Shown here: in pieces, positions 1 to 12,172 of the stretch | Layout of the letters: the number at the start of each line of letters is the position of its first letter | How positions within the stretch are numbered: the stretch's first letter is position 1 | Assembly (NCBI GenBank): GCA_013396995.1 | Contig: VWZP01010273.1 | Coordinates: 1,581,003-1,645,002, forward strand | Source of the DNA: Dicaeum eximium | Taxonomy: Eukaryota; Chordata; Aves; Passeriformes; Dicaeidae | Length of the DNA stretch: 64,000 nucleotides | Direction of reading: 5' to 3' | Program-made: the position numbers and the translations under genes | Notes under the pieces: generated by a model | Told to the model about the DNA's origin: nothing | Seen by the model: the letters and a program-made list of their open reading frames with translations, nothing else | The model's database searches: none

Positions 1-3000
1 TTGGCTTCTTGTTTCAGCATAAGACATCTGGCATACAAGTTATTCAAGTTCAGAAACTAGTTACTGAAATCTAATTAATAAATGAATGCTAGTGGGTTTA
101 GACCATAACAATTTCCCTAATTTATTTTTACAAGCGGTTGGAGTAATCCACAGATGTTTGTAACAGATGTCAAGCACAAGGATTGCTATAACTAGCAGCT
201 TTTGTGTAACAAATGGTGAGGAAGACTGACAGTAAGCAGGATGCCTGCAAGATATTTATATATTGTAGAATTTTGAAGCCATTGAGTTGTTGTACCAGAA
301 AATTTTGTAAAATATTCATGTCTCGATAGAATGTGTATTGTACATATCTGTTGAGAATGTACAACAGAATCTTACTTGAGAATAAAGCCTCTATGAAGCT
401 ATTTTGTGAAAGAAATAAAATAGATTTTTATTTTGTTTTAATCTTATATTAATTGAAGGTCAGTCACTGTGAGGAAAACCGGTTCATAACTCACTTGTGA
501 TTGGCAAGCAATTAACTTCTGGTAAATGAATTGCATGGGCAATGGAGTACAGTCTGCCTTGACAGGTAAAAGCATTTTTTCATTAGAGTAACATTAATAA
601 ATTATTGGAACTTGCCTAAGATTCAGGCTTGTACTTACTATTAGATCTACTTAGAAATTCCATCCTGTAACAAGGACCAATATTTTAACATTTAAAATTT
701 CTGAATCACAGCAAACAAGACATCTCGAAATTTCCAGCAGAATGAAAGTACTAATTTTTATTTAGAATCACTGAGGAGTTTTAATGATTTTTTTTCCAAG
801 AATTTAGTAAGGTGAAATGGACTGATAACATCACAAAACCCATAAAATACAAAAATATATCAACTGAATTTTACTTATAGTATTACATAGTTGAAAGAAA
901 AGAATAACTGAGAAGGGCTTTTCCCCCTTTTCTTTCAAATTTACATTTTAAATGGTTTGTTTCCAAGTGTTTATTTCTGCATCTCAGGGTGATGTGACCA
1001 CATTAAGTAAACTTGAGAATTAATATATTTGAAGAAATGCGTCTCTTTTGCTCTAAGGAAAATATTTACTTTAGGAGATACTGAGTACCTTAAAGTGATG
1101 AAATCCTAATACAAGCAAGGTAGTTTATAGTTATTACATGCTATCTTGATGAAGGTAAACAGGTAGGAGCATAAGATTATTTTAACCATCTAATACGTAT
1201 AATGAGATATTGTTCTAACTAAATGAAACAAACTTCTTTTTCTTTCTGCCTCTGCCCTAAGTTTTCCTTAGTGAAGGTAAAATTGTTTGGATTCAGTTGC
1301 TATCACTTATGCTAGGGATTTGGCTCTTAGTAAGATATCCCAGAAGCTCAGCTGCCTAAGAACATGAAATGCTGAAGTGTCACTGCAAATTCTTGAATTA
1401 CATTAGTTCTGTTTTAATGTAGAATATTTTAGCCCAGTTCAAAATCAATGACATTTCTTCTGCAACTGTGCCTGTCCTCTTAACTGCCTGACGGCAGATA
1501 CCTTGCAGATTGGAAATCTGGAGATTTTCTGTCCTGGAGCAGTTTCGTTCTTACAACTCTGGCTTTACAAATGAATGGAGGCCACTAATGATACTGTTCC
1601 CTGGAAGTGTCCTCTATCTTAATCAGCAGACAATAATTGTTTTGTAAAAAACAATGAGTAAACTTTTACATCCTGGTCAAATTCCAGTTTAGATAACAGC
1701 ACCCTGCTGACAAAATTCCTACCATTTCAAATGGATAGTAACTGCCTATTAATCTACTCTGTGTTATTGCATAGCATAGCTAAGCAGCTGTTGCATTTTG
1801 TTTGATATAGATGTATTAAGTGAATCCCCCACGGTTTTGTTGTTTTGGTTTTTTTAACAAAGCATTTTAGGAATGGCAGAAGTGTCAACCATTATTCATT
1901 TTTTTCCCTGTTAAGTCTAATTCCTGCAGTGATATACATGAAATCTGTTTTTTAAAAAATAATACAGAAATGCAACTTTACTGCTAATCTTGTTCTTAGA
2001 CCACTTAAATATGCAGATCTCTAAGATATCTGATATTAAATTTACCATAGGGTAGAATCAATGCAGTTTTTAAAAATAAAGAAAGTGAAATTCAACAGAT
2101 AAAAACATGACAGTTACAATGAAAGTCAGCTTTTTACTTTTTATCATATGCCAAGGTGGCATATTAAGGATTGTTTGTTCTCCATTTCTGCAGTTTAAAC
2201 AGGTTAAGGGTGGATTTTTGGTATCTATTGAATTTGACATGTTAGATTGATAAAAACAGCAGAGCACAGAACATCCAATACAGGAATCAGATTCACCACA
2301 AATCAAATCTGAAGTGTGAGCTTATTCCAAATTCAGAAGGTCCTTGTAGCAGTGACGATTCTGTCAGCTATATAAGCATGACCTCATTCTATGCCTGCAG
2401 AGAAGACACAATTAAGTATAATCCTTCAGTTCTTGGATAATAGCATTTATTGTCACTATCTCTCTGCACCTCCTTTCCTAAAACCCAAGCATCTTTATAG
2501 TTCATATATTCTGGAGATGTTTAGCATAGCAAGTATAATGAGCAAATTTTATTTCTGTTCTGCAATATATCTGGAGTACCTCATTAAAGTACAGGTACTT
2601 TAAATGAAGACTAGTAATATGCTGCTTTAGAATGCATTAGACAAGAATATGAAAATTTGCAACTATTAACCTTCAGTGGTAACATTATAAACTCCTTTGA
2701 TAGTTTACTGATGGATTGGTGAACCAAAGTACTGATTTGTTAAGTGACTTCTTTAGTATTAATTAGTGGTAATGCTGGAATAGGTGTGACCTGTTTACTT
2801 AAAAATGCAATCCTATTGATACCAGCAGAATTTTTGCTATTGTTTTCAGTGGGGCAAGAAGTGCCTTAATGATCTAGATTTCTGCTGCTTCTAAATACTG
2901 TTTTTTCCTGTTTAAAATAATGCTGAAATAGAACCCTATCTAGAGGAAATTATATAGATATAATAAATCTGCACTATTTGGAATTAAAAAATGAATGTGT

Positions 3001-5459
3001 GAAACAGCTAACATTACTGCAGTGCTAACCAACCTGTTTCTTCAGTTAACTATGCAATCGATTGCTTTATGGAACACAAGATCAGTAACCTGCAAGTACA
3101 GAAGCCAGATATGGAGTTTCTTAATGGAGATAAAACACCAACATTCACTATGCATTTGACTTAAATCTAGAGATTGGTAGAGGAGAACAACAGGTATGTG
3201 AGGTACTCTGCACACATTTCTTTTTATAAAAATTCTCCCTCTTTTTATTTTTTTCTTAAGGAATTAAATTTCTTCTTCAGAAATCACATTCTGGCAGAGG
3301 GGAAGAGTTATCTTTTGTAGGAACACAAAGTCTAAGATTATGGACAAAGTAATATTAACAGGAGACAGAGACATTCCAAGAAGCCAAGTTAAACATCTTA
3401 AATCAGCATTAAGGTAAATTGATTAAAAAATAGGCAGGGATAGCTAACACTCTTTAGTTTCTACAATGGTAAATGAAATCTAAAGGTGGCAATACAATGT
3501 GGAAGGCTCCTTAGGAAGAGGATTACAGCATGGAGGGACTTGGATCATGGATCAACTTTTATGAAAATGGTTTCTGCAAGACCTAGATGAGGGCTATTTT
3601 CTTCTCTCCTTTCTGAAGGAAGGAAAAACCTATGACAGTTCGGGGCTTTGATTACATATATTAATGGTCCAAAGTAAAGTTCTGAATAATGACAAGAACT
3701 ATAACTTAAGCTCCCGGAAACAATTTATTTCAGATTTACTGCAGCAGGCATTAATTTTTAATGCACACTTACTCCTCAGGCCTTTTCCTACAGTATTTAT
3801 TGTTGTATATTCAACATGTTACTTTAAGTAATAACAAGTCTTTAAAACTGGGAAAGTTAAACATGTCTTTCTTGCCACACCAGTATGCTCTTCAAGCCAA
3901 AAGTTTAGCTCCAAATTGTTCTTGCAAATCAAAACCTAATTTTTTTTTAAATTATAGACATTTTGAATGTAGAAGAAAGGAAATCACAATTTCCTGAGTA
4001 GATGTAGGCTGTATATAATCAGAAACATTATAAGGGACTGACATTTCCTTGTTCTGTGGCTCCACACTGGTAATATTACTACTTTGATATGATTTATAAC
4101 AAAAGCAAAAACATACTAAAATATTTTTACTGTAAGAAGGCAGCACTGAAGCAACTAAAATAGAAAATCTGTTGCTAAAGTATTCAGTGAAGACCAGACT
4201 AAACATTTTAGCCAAACAGCACAGATTACACGCTTTATGTTCAAGCCACTCCAAGTAAAAACAAGCCAAGTGTAGACATAAGGAGAGGCAAAGGAATGGG
4301 AAAAAATCCCCAACCCAAACCAACAGCATATATAATAGGTGATTACGGTGTTGTTTCAAAAAGTTGTGTGAAAATTTGAAGGATACAAATACTTGAAAGA
4401 GCCTCTATTATGTGATTATAGTTTTCTAATCAAAAATCCTTCCTATTTAAATCCAATCCCTCCTATTTACAGTGTTAACTGTGATAGTGAGAAATCTGCC
4501 AGTGCCCAAATTAGTCTGGTATTTTCATGGTGTCAAATACTGTAATATGTACAACTGGCAAGGAACAACATAGTTTCATGCATCAAGTGCCAGCAGCAAC
4601 ACCCCTCTAGCAGTGCAGTTTAATGGAGGCTATCAGACTAGAGCATACTGAAAACCTCTCTCTTCCTCTTTTTTTTGGCAACCTGAACAATATAAAGACA
4701 CAGTCATTACACTGGAATTTACATGACCTATTTTTCCAAATGTATGATTAACACATTACCACCATCACACCCTTAAAGAAAAACGATTTTGTTTCTGATA
4801 CTTGTCCAGACACTGAACACATGAAGTAAGGAAACAGTTCCTGGTACATGCATGAAACTGTCACTTGACACGACACGCACACACAAGTTCCGATCAAGGC
4901 AAATTTTCCTCCAGATTTTTGACACATGCAATGGCAGTGTATTGAATAATTATTTATTTTGCTTTTGTGAGTCATGGCAAGAGACAGCGTTTCTGAGGTT
5001 TACATGCACATCCTCTGGATGACTATGAATAGGCTTTACGTGTTGCATTAGAACTGTAAATGTTTGTCCTTGTTTATTTAAATATTGCACACTATGTAGC
5101 TACAAGATAAGTACTGAAATGGCAAAGTCACAGGCAAACTAGAAATGCCTAAATCAATTTATTTCCTAAAACATTCAATGTTTTTAATATTAATTTTTAA
5201 TTTTCTTACATTACTTTTATTGAGGAATATATACATTGAGACATCCTACATAGAAAACCTAAATTGCCTTTTTGTTGCTGTGCTACCAAATAGCCAGCAC
5301 TTTGGGATTGTTATCCCTGCAAGCTCTAGACAAATTACCCCAAGCAGCCTTCTGCAGTTTTCAGAGGAAAACTCTGTTGAGCTACCCATGCGTACATAGT
5401 TCACCCTACAAGTAAATATTATTTTTGCACTTGCTTATTCATTATTTGCATTAAAATTA
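1..5459. other. AT-rich intergenic DNA, no gene seen
   Basis: I read both strands and saw no convincing exon, RNA gene or intact mobile element. The open frames here are short (135 codons at most). They have the low-complexity, Phe/Ser/Leu-rich composition expected of chance frames in AT-rich DNA and match no family I recognise. In tetrapods PDS5A lies upstream of N4BP2 in divergent orientation, so this stretch is probably intergenic DNA between the two. That placement is from known synteny and nothing here shows PDS5A sequence. Confidence 0.6.
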
Positions 5460-6680
5460 AGTTACATCTATAGTGGAAGCAGCTGGGTCCTGGTGGCAGA
5501 AGGAGGCTCTCCAGCAGGCCGTTAAGGAACCAGAAATGGGAGTACCTGTGATTGAGACACAAAGCTGGTTGTGACTCTTGGTCTTTCTTGTGAATCATCT
5601 AAGATTAGGTGCCAAATAAGCAGGCCTTTAGTAATCTTCTGAAGGCCACATCTTCCATGTTTCAGTCTTTGAAGGGAAATTAAGGACAAATGAGGCTCAG
5701 GGATGAATCACACCATGAGGGATCTGTAGCTTGGGAGACAACCTTACTCCTCTCCTGGAGGACCAGGCATAAGCATGTAACCATGTTTTGTCTCAAACAT
5801 TCTGACTCTTGTGACAGGAAAGTTGTGTCTGTAAAAGAAGGTCTTGTGGAAGTGGGGCAGTGCTGTATGGAGCGAACTTTCTTTTCTGCCTTGAGACTCA
5901 TGTTCAGTGTGCCTGCGTCAAGAGAGGGGTCAAGTCCCCCACTACAGGGCACCTCACTACAAGGGGCTCTGAGATCCCCACAGGCCTCATTTCCTGTAGG
6001 GCTCTAAAGGGCTTAGTATTGATGCACAAAATAGCACAAAAATCTGTTTTACATAACACGTGCACCAGATAAACTATAAAAGAAAGTGGATTTGTTGGTC
6101 TCTTCCTCCTCTCTTACCCCCGATCCAGACCACTAGGGAACCTAAAATGTTAGGATTGGGAGCATATTAAATTGTGAGCTTGTTAGCCAGCACTTTTGAG
6201 ACCTGAAGTTTTTTGTGGGAGTTGGGAGCTTGTTGAAGTTTGTTGTAAAAGTTAAGGGCTTGTTAGCCAACACTTCTGAGACTAAATAGTGGGCTATTTG
6301 CTGGAGTTAAGATAATGATACAATATGACATAAAAGTTGCCTGACACATGGATCGGTGTATTTGTTCAGCGTGATAAAGAACATCGAGCACCCTACCAAG
6401 TGGGTCGTGATACCCCGTCGGGAAGGAAAGTGCTTCTCTCCTTTCACGGGAGTGTCCTGTTTGTTCCCTAGGAAGATGATAGCAGAACACCTCCAGCAAA
6501 TGTCCTCCGGAGGCATTGCGCCCTGATGGGAGGTGGCTGCCTGCAGGTGGCACGGAGGCATCTCAAGACAATGGGGCACAGGAATCCATCCCCTGAGAAC
6601 TGGATGTACAAGCACGAAGGAGTGGAGACCCTTGCTGGGACAGGCAGGGAGACAGAGCTGACGAGGATGCCTATGGCAAT
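5460..6680. other. GC-richer patch, possible decayed interspersed repeat
   Basis: Base composition rises abruptly compared with the flanks. The patch contains an imperfect direct repeat of about 30 bp, with the shared core GCTTGTTAGCCA, at roughly 6176-6207 and 6256-6285. No open frame in it resembles a known protein. It could be an old LTR or other repeat, but I could not identify paired LTRs, a primer-binding site or a target-site duplication, so the class is left open. Confidence 0.3.
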
Positions 6681-7649
6681 GTAATGAAGTCCTATTCTCA
6701 GACATCAGTAATGGGTAAACTTCACATGTAATTTTCCAACTATATTTTAAAGCCCATTTGGTGAGATTTCTCAAATCAACAAACTTCTATGAAAACTACA
6801 GAAAAGTTCTCCCAGTAAAATCTTCTCATCTTGAGTGTTGTTTGCCTTTTGTTTGTTTGGTGGGGTTTTTTTGTTTGTTTTAAAAATCAAATTATTTTAA
6901 GAGCTTTGCCCCTAAAACCCTTTTGTACCTTGTGTACATGTTAATAAATACAAAACTCTTGTTCACTTAGTTCCTTTCATGGTGACTTCACAGCTGTTCT
7001 AATTTAGGCCTACTTATCATCATCTCAGTCCATCAAGAGCACATCTCTTTTCTTTCAGCTTTTCATAACCTTCCCCTGTCCATCTCCATCAAGTGTCCAT
7101 TGCTTGTAGATGATGAAGCCCTCTCCTCCTGCTTCTCTATTCTGTTGCAGCTCGTAACTTCCACAGCAATCACTGTTGCCGGATCCCACCAGACACTCCT
7201 CAGCCTCCTTAAAAACTCATTCTCGCCCGCAGTTTTCATGCCATTTCCCCTTCAGTATGAGCCTGCAGACCCACGGCATCATTCCAGACTGTGGGACCTA
7301 TCTCTCCTCAACGTTAAACACTGATTAGTAAAACTGGGCAGCAGCACCAGAAACTAAACGCTCACGCTTTTTGTTACAAGTGTGAAACCTGTCACTGCAC
7401 GGCTGAGAGATGTCACCGCGCTGGCCGTCTGCGAACCCCGCAGTTCCTGAGCTCAGCCCCGTACCGTACCCAGCAGCGCGGCCCGCATCGCACAGCTCCG
7501 CCGCCCCTCCCACGCTGTTTTCCCAGGATTGCAGGGCGGAGCTGCGCTCAGCCCTCAGCCGGCCGGGGCGGGACCGCGGGCCCCGGGCGGGCACGGGAAG
7601 GGAAAGGGGAAGGGGCGGGGGCAGTGCGGCACCTCCTCCTGGGCTGCGC

Positions 7650-7788
7650 TTCCCCGGGCTGCCGAGGAGCGGCGCTGTGTCCCCGCGGCGCACGCTCCGC
7701 CCGAGCCTCCCCTTCCCGCGGCCGCAGCCCCGCGCCCGCCGGCGGCGGCGGCGAACGAGCTGAGCTGAGCCGAGCCGAGCCGAGCGAG
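7650..7788 (+). other. N4BP2: N4BP2 non-coding exon 1 (5'UTR), start approximate
   Basis: The sequence GAGCGAG|GTAACG gives a good splice donor at 7789-7790, directly after a GC-rich (GAGCY)n tract, inside the CpG island. The first coding exon of N4BP2 has its own acceptor at 17438 and 123 nt of 5'UTR, so a non-coding upstream exon is required and this is the best candidate. The transcription start is not visible, and the left end given is only a guess within the island. Confidence 0.55.
7757..7788 (+). repeat. (GAGCY)n pentamer repeat at end of exon 1
   Basis: About six tandem copies of the pentamer GAGCT, GAGCC or GAGCG run up to the splice donor. The second copy of the large duplication starts inside this tract, at the position equivalent to 7782. 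A sequence break in a GC-rich tandem repeat is a typical place for a contig to end. Confidence 0.8.
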
Positions 7789-9976
7789 GTAACGGCCGGC
7801 GGGGTCTGGCGGCGGGGCCGGGGAGGAGCTTCGCCCTCCCCCCGCTCCCGATAGGGCGCGGAGCTGTTCGCCGCGGTCTCCCGGGGGCGGGAAGCGGGCG
7901 GCCCCCGCGACGCGTCCCGTACGGCGGCGGGCCCGGGGGGTCCGTCCCCGGCGTCACTGCAGAGGAGTTACGTGCGGGTGGGAGGGGAGGCAGCGGGGCG
8001 GGGGCGGCGCAGCTTGACCGCCCGCCCGCGGCTGGGTTGTGGGCGCGGGTGGTCGCTGGCGAGAAGTGGCCGGGGCAGTGCGGTCGCGAGCGGGTTTCTC
8101 CGCCGCCGGGCTGGGGCCGCCGCTCGGGCCTGCTCTCTCCGGGGCCTTCCTGTGGGCTCGGCGCTCCGAGCTGCTGTGTTGAGCGCCGCGGTGCCGGCGG
8201 CCCGCCCCTCTCCGCCCGCGGCACCTCTTCGCCCGTCACCGAATTGCCCGGCCTTCTGCAGAAATGTCGGCTCCTGCCTTGCCTGCAGATGTGGCCGCTG
8301 AAGGAAGGGTCAGGGCCAGCGAGGCGGTGGAAAGGCTTCGGCCGCCCGACCCGCAGCCAGCAACGCGGAGTGCTCGTGAACTTCATCTCGCGAAGAACAG
8401 AGACCGCGAGTTAAATTCACCCCGTTCAAAATGAAATCAAAAGATTCTAAGTATTCTCAGGGCTTGTTCGTTCTTAACAGTCAAGAACTGCTGAAACGTG
8501 TTTATCGTGAGTTTGTAACCTTTGTAGCATAGTATCCCTCCGTGCTTTGGACGGGATTTGTAGTTTTAAGAGAAGTTACTTACAGGATTTGTAGTTTTAA
8601 GAAAAGTTACTTACAGTTGCTTAACTGTTGCTTAAGTTTTAAGCGAGAAAAAATGTACATATTTACCAGTACTTTTCTTAACCTCGTGTACTGAAAGACT
8701 AAGGACAGTGTGACTGTTAAGAGACACTTACGTGCTGTTTTATACAGTGCATTGACAAAGTTTAGTCTGCATCTTAGTCTCTCATGAGAACCTTACCGTG
8801 AGAAGTTGAGAATAAGTCCTATAGAACTTAACGAAAATAACTCCAAAAGGAGTGAAAGTTTTAGATAACCCGTCTCTAGTTGTGATTTGAGAGTCAAAGG
8901 CTGAAATATAAACGGAGAAAATTACAGAAAGGCAGAAAAACTTAAGTATGATATACGCTAGTAAGGTTGAAAGTTTTAACCCTCATTCTTCCCGGCACAG
9001 TCACCCTGACTGGGACGGGCTTGCTTGTGTCACATGGTTGCAGCACGTGTTTGCAGTTAGCGTTCTGTAGACTGTGGGAAGAACTGGTGAGAGAAATGTA
9101 ACAGCATCAAAGCACGTCTTAAAACCCTGTATTTTATTTTTCAATAAATACAGGCTTTTTCTTACTGTTTCTTGGTTTTTGTTTTAACTATGGAGTTGCC
9201 CTCTATTTCTTTTTGCCTTGTTTACACTTTGTTTTAAAAAAAAATCTTCCTCTGTTGTATTAACATTAATGCATTTCATCTGGGGAAGCCACTGATATAG
9301 AGGGAATATAAAAATGTTACATTAGGGGCTTTGGGGGATTTTAGGTCTGAGGTGTTGCACAGTCTCGTGTCTTTCACTCCTACCTGTGTACTCATCTGTA
9401 ATCTATGCTAAGTGGTTGACATAGTTGAATTATTATTTCAGGAATGTTTATAGAGCTAAATTCACATGCAGAGGAACTCAAGAATAATAATCCTTGAATT
9501 TTAAGAAGTTGCTGCCTTAAGTTTTCTCACAGAGGCTCTGCTACTAAAAAAATGCCAGTAGGGCATTAATGAGCTGTCACTTATACTGTCTGTCAGAATT
9601 GATTAAGTCTGAGTTTTGAATAGTCTCTGAACACATGGTGTGGGCAAGTTGCAGCTCCAGGACTGCTGGAGTTCTCTTTCCTCTTTCCAAATATCTCTCT
9701 GTGATTTGTAGTGTGGAGTTGGAATAAAATCTTAAGCAGCAGTGCTAATGTCAGGTGTGGAATTGCAGAAGCACCAACATTACCACAAGTTTCATCTTTG
9801 TTTCAGCCTGCAGCATTGCTTCGCAGGGAGAGTGGGCATAGGTCACAGTAACAGTGTGTGAAGTCTGCACTGGGGACAGCCCAGGTAGCCCAAGAGCTCA
9901 GCATCCTGGACGGTCTCCCCTCAAAGCCAAATTTGCCATGGGAAACCCTTTCTTCAGCATGCTTTAGGGGGCTGTG
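7782..9976 (+). repeat. First copy of a 2,195-bp near-identical direct duplication
   Basis: This segment aligns base for base with 9978-12172 at a constant offset of 2,196. By eye I found six substitutions and no indels: T7941/C10137, G8059/T10255, T8489/C10685, G8553/A10749, A8929/T11125 and A9273/G11469. It carries the last 7 bp of exon 1, the downstream half of the CpG island and the start of intron 1. Its right end stops abruptly at the n at 9977. It is best explained as the end of one contig overlapping the start of the next. Confidence 0.93.
8554..8615 (+). repeat. 31-bp unit in two tandem copies
   Basis: Units 8554-8584 and 8585-8615 differ by a single base. The same pair recurs at 10750-10811 as part of the larger duplication. 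It lies in N4BP2 intron 1, just after the CpG island, with no evident function. Confidence 0.85.
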
Positions 9977-9977
9977 N
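9977..9977. other. Single-n assembly join
   Basis: This is an ambiguous base, and I noticed no other in the window. It separates the two copies of the 2,195-bp duplication exactly, so it marks a join between contigs and not a single uncertain base call. Confidence 0.9.
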
Positions 9978-12172
9978 GAGCGAGGTAACGGCCGGCGGGG
10001 TCTGGCGGCGGGGCCGGGGAGGAGCTTCGCCCTCCCCCCGCTCCCGATAGGGCGCGGAGCTGTTCGCCGCGGTCTCCCGGGGGCGGGAAGCGGGCGGCCC
10101 CCGCGACGCGTCCCGTACGGCGGCGGGCCCGGGGGGCCCGTCCCCGGCGTCACTGCAGAGGAGTTACGTGCGGGTGGGAGGGGAGGCAGCGGGGCGGGGG
10201 CGGCGCAGCTTGACCGCCCGCCCGCGGCTGGGTTGTGGGCGCGGGTGGTCGCTGTCGAGAAGTGGCCGGGGCAGTGCGGTCGCGAGCGGGTTTCTCCGCC
10301 GCCGGGCTGGGGCCGCCGCTCGGGCCTGCTCTCTCCGGGGCCTTCCTGTGGGCTCGGCGCTCCGAGCTGCTGTGTTGAGCGCCGCGGTGCCGGCGGCCCG
10401 CCCCTCTCCGCCCGCGGCACCTCTTCGCCCGTCACCGAATTGCCCGGCCTTCTGCAGAAATGTCGGCTCCTGCCTTGCCTGCAGATGTGGCCGCTGAAGG
10501 AAGGGTCAGGGCCAGCGAGGCGGTGGAAAGGCTTCGGCCGCCCGACCCGCAGCCAGCAACGCGGAGTGCTCGTGAACTTCATCTCGCGAAGAACAGAGAC
10601 CGCGAGTTAAATTCACCCCGTTCAAAATGAAATCAAAAGATTCTAAGTATTCTCAGGGCTTGTTCGTTCTTAACAGTCAAGAACCGCTGAAACGTGTTTA
10701 TCGTGAGTTTGTAACCTTTGTAGCATAGTATCCCTCCGTGCTTTGGACAGGATTTGTAGTTTTAAGAGAAGTTACTTACAGGATTTGTAGTTTTAAGAAA
10801 AGTTACTTACAGTTGCTTAACTGTTGCTTAAGTTTTAAGCGAGAAAAAATGTACATATTTACCAGTACTTTTCTTAACCTCGTGTACTGAAAGACTAAGG
10901 ACAGTGTGACTGTTAAGAGACACTTACGTGCTGTTTTATACAGTGCATTGACAAAGTTTAGTCTGCATCTTAGTCTCTCATGAGAACCTTACCGTGAGAA
11001 GTTGAGAATAAGTCCTATAGAACTTAACGAAAATAACTCCAAAAGGAGTGAAAGTTTTAGATAACCCGTCTCTAGTTGTGATTTGAGAGTCAAAGGCTGA
11101 AATATAAACGGAGAAAATTACAGATAGGCAGAAAAACTTAAGTATGATATACGCTAGTAAGGTTGAAAGTTTTAACCCTCATTCTTCCCGGCACAGTCAC
11201 CCTGACTGGGACGGGCTTGCTTGTGTCACATGGTTGCAGCACGTGTTTGCAGTTAGCGTTCTGTAGACTGTGGGAAGAACTGGTGAGAGAAATGTAACAG
11301 CATCAAAGCACGTCTTAAAACCCTGTATTTTATTTTTCAATAAATACAGGCTTTTTCTTACTGTTTCTTGGTTTTTGTTTTAACTATGGAGTTGCCCTCT
11401 ATTTCTTTTTGCCTTGTTTACACTTTGTTTTAAAAAAAAATCTTCCTCTGTTGTATTAACATTAATGCGTTTCATCTGGGGAAGCCACTGATATAGAGGG
11501 AATATAAAAATGTTACATTAGGGGCTTTGGGGGATTTTAGGTCTGAGGTGTTGCACAGTCTCGTGTCTTTCACTCCTACCTGTGTACTCATCTGTAATCT
11601 ATGCTAAGTGGTTGACATAGTTGAATTATTATTTCAGGAATGTTTATAGAGCTAAATTCACATGCAGAGGAACTCAAGAATAATAATCCTTGAATTTTAA
11701 GAAGTTGCTGCCTTAAGTTTTCTCACAGAGGCTCTGCTACTAAAAAAATGCCAGTAGGGCATTAATGAGCTGTCACTTATACTGTCTGTCAGAATTGATT
11801 AAGTCTGAGTTTTGAATAGTCTCTGAACACATGGTGTGGGCAAGTTGCAGCTCCAGGACTGCTGGAGTTCTCTTTCCTCTTTCCAAATATCTCTCTGTGA
11901 TTTGTAGTGTGGAGTTGGAATAAAATCTTAAGCAGCAGTGCTAATGTCAGGTGTGGAATTGCAGAAGCACCAACATTACCACAAGTTTCATCTTTGTTTC
12001 AGCCTGCAGCATTGCTTCGCAGGGAGAGTGGGCATAGGTCACAGTAACAGTGTGTGAAGTCTGCACTGGGGACAGCCCAGGTAGCCCAAGAGCTCAGCAT
12101 CCTGGACGGTCTCCCCTCAAAGCCAAATTTGCCATGGGAAACCCTTTCTTCAGCATGCTTTAGGGGGCTGTG
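9978..12172 (+). repeat. Second copy of the 2,195-bp duplication (probable unmerged overlap)
   Basis: This is the partner of 7782-9976. Only this copy continues without a break into unique intron sequence at 12173, whereas only the first copy continues leftward into the rest of exon 1 and the promoter. It therefore has a splice donor (GTAACG at 9985) with only 7 bp of exon before it, and a truncated CpG island. The low divergence would fit allelic difference or consensus error. A genuine recent duplication is possible but less likely given the n at the join. Confidence 0.93.

Larger units (their letters stand above)
7390..8300. promoter_or_regulatory. N4BP2: CpG island, N4BP2 promoter
   Basis: About 0.9 kb is very GC- and CpG-rich, in sharp contrast to the AT-rich flanks. 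It contains repeated GC-box cores (GGGCGGG and GGGGCGGGG between about 7560 and 7620) and no clear TATA box, as expected of a housekeeping promoter. It overlaps a non-coding exon ending at 7788 and lies about 9.7 kb upstream of the N4BP2 start codon. The long open frames here on both strands are Pro/Arg/Gly/Ala-rich products of GC bias and should not be read as genes. The 3' part of the island is repeated at 9978 onward, most likely through an assembly error. Confidence 0.8.

Noticed and set aside
3952..4359. 135-codon minus-strand open frame
   Set aside because: Cys/Leu/Phe-rich, with no recognisable domain, no splice or promoter context, and AT-rich surroundings. Most likely chance.
7325..8386. 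353-codon open frame on the minus strand across the CpG island, with overlapping + strand frames
   Set aside because: Pro/Arg/Gly/Ala-rich in every frame and on both strands, with no domain and no conservation that I recognise. Long frames are expected where stop codons are rare because of high GC.
9803..10610. Open frames of about 250 codons running through the n at 9977
   Set aside because: They join two contig ends across an ambiguous base and therefore translate an assembly junction.
7782..12172. A genuine recent tandem duplication of the N4BP2 promoter
   Set aside because: The n sits exactly at the join and the copies differ only at an allelic level, so an unmerged overlap is simpler. 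A real duplication would need spanning reads.
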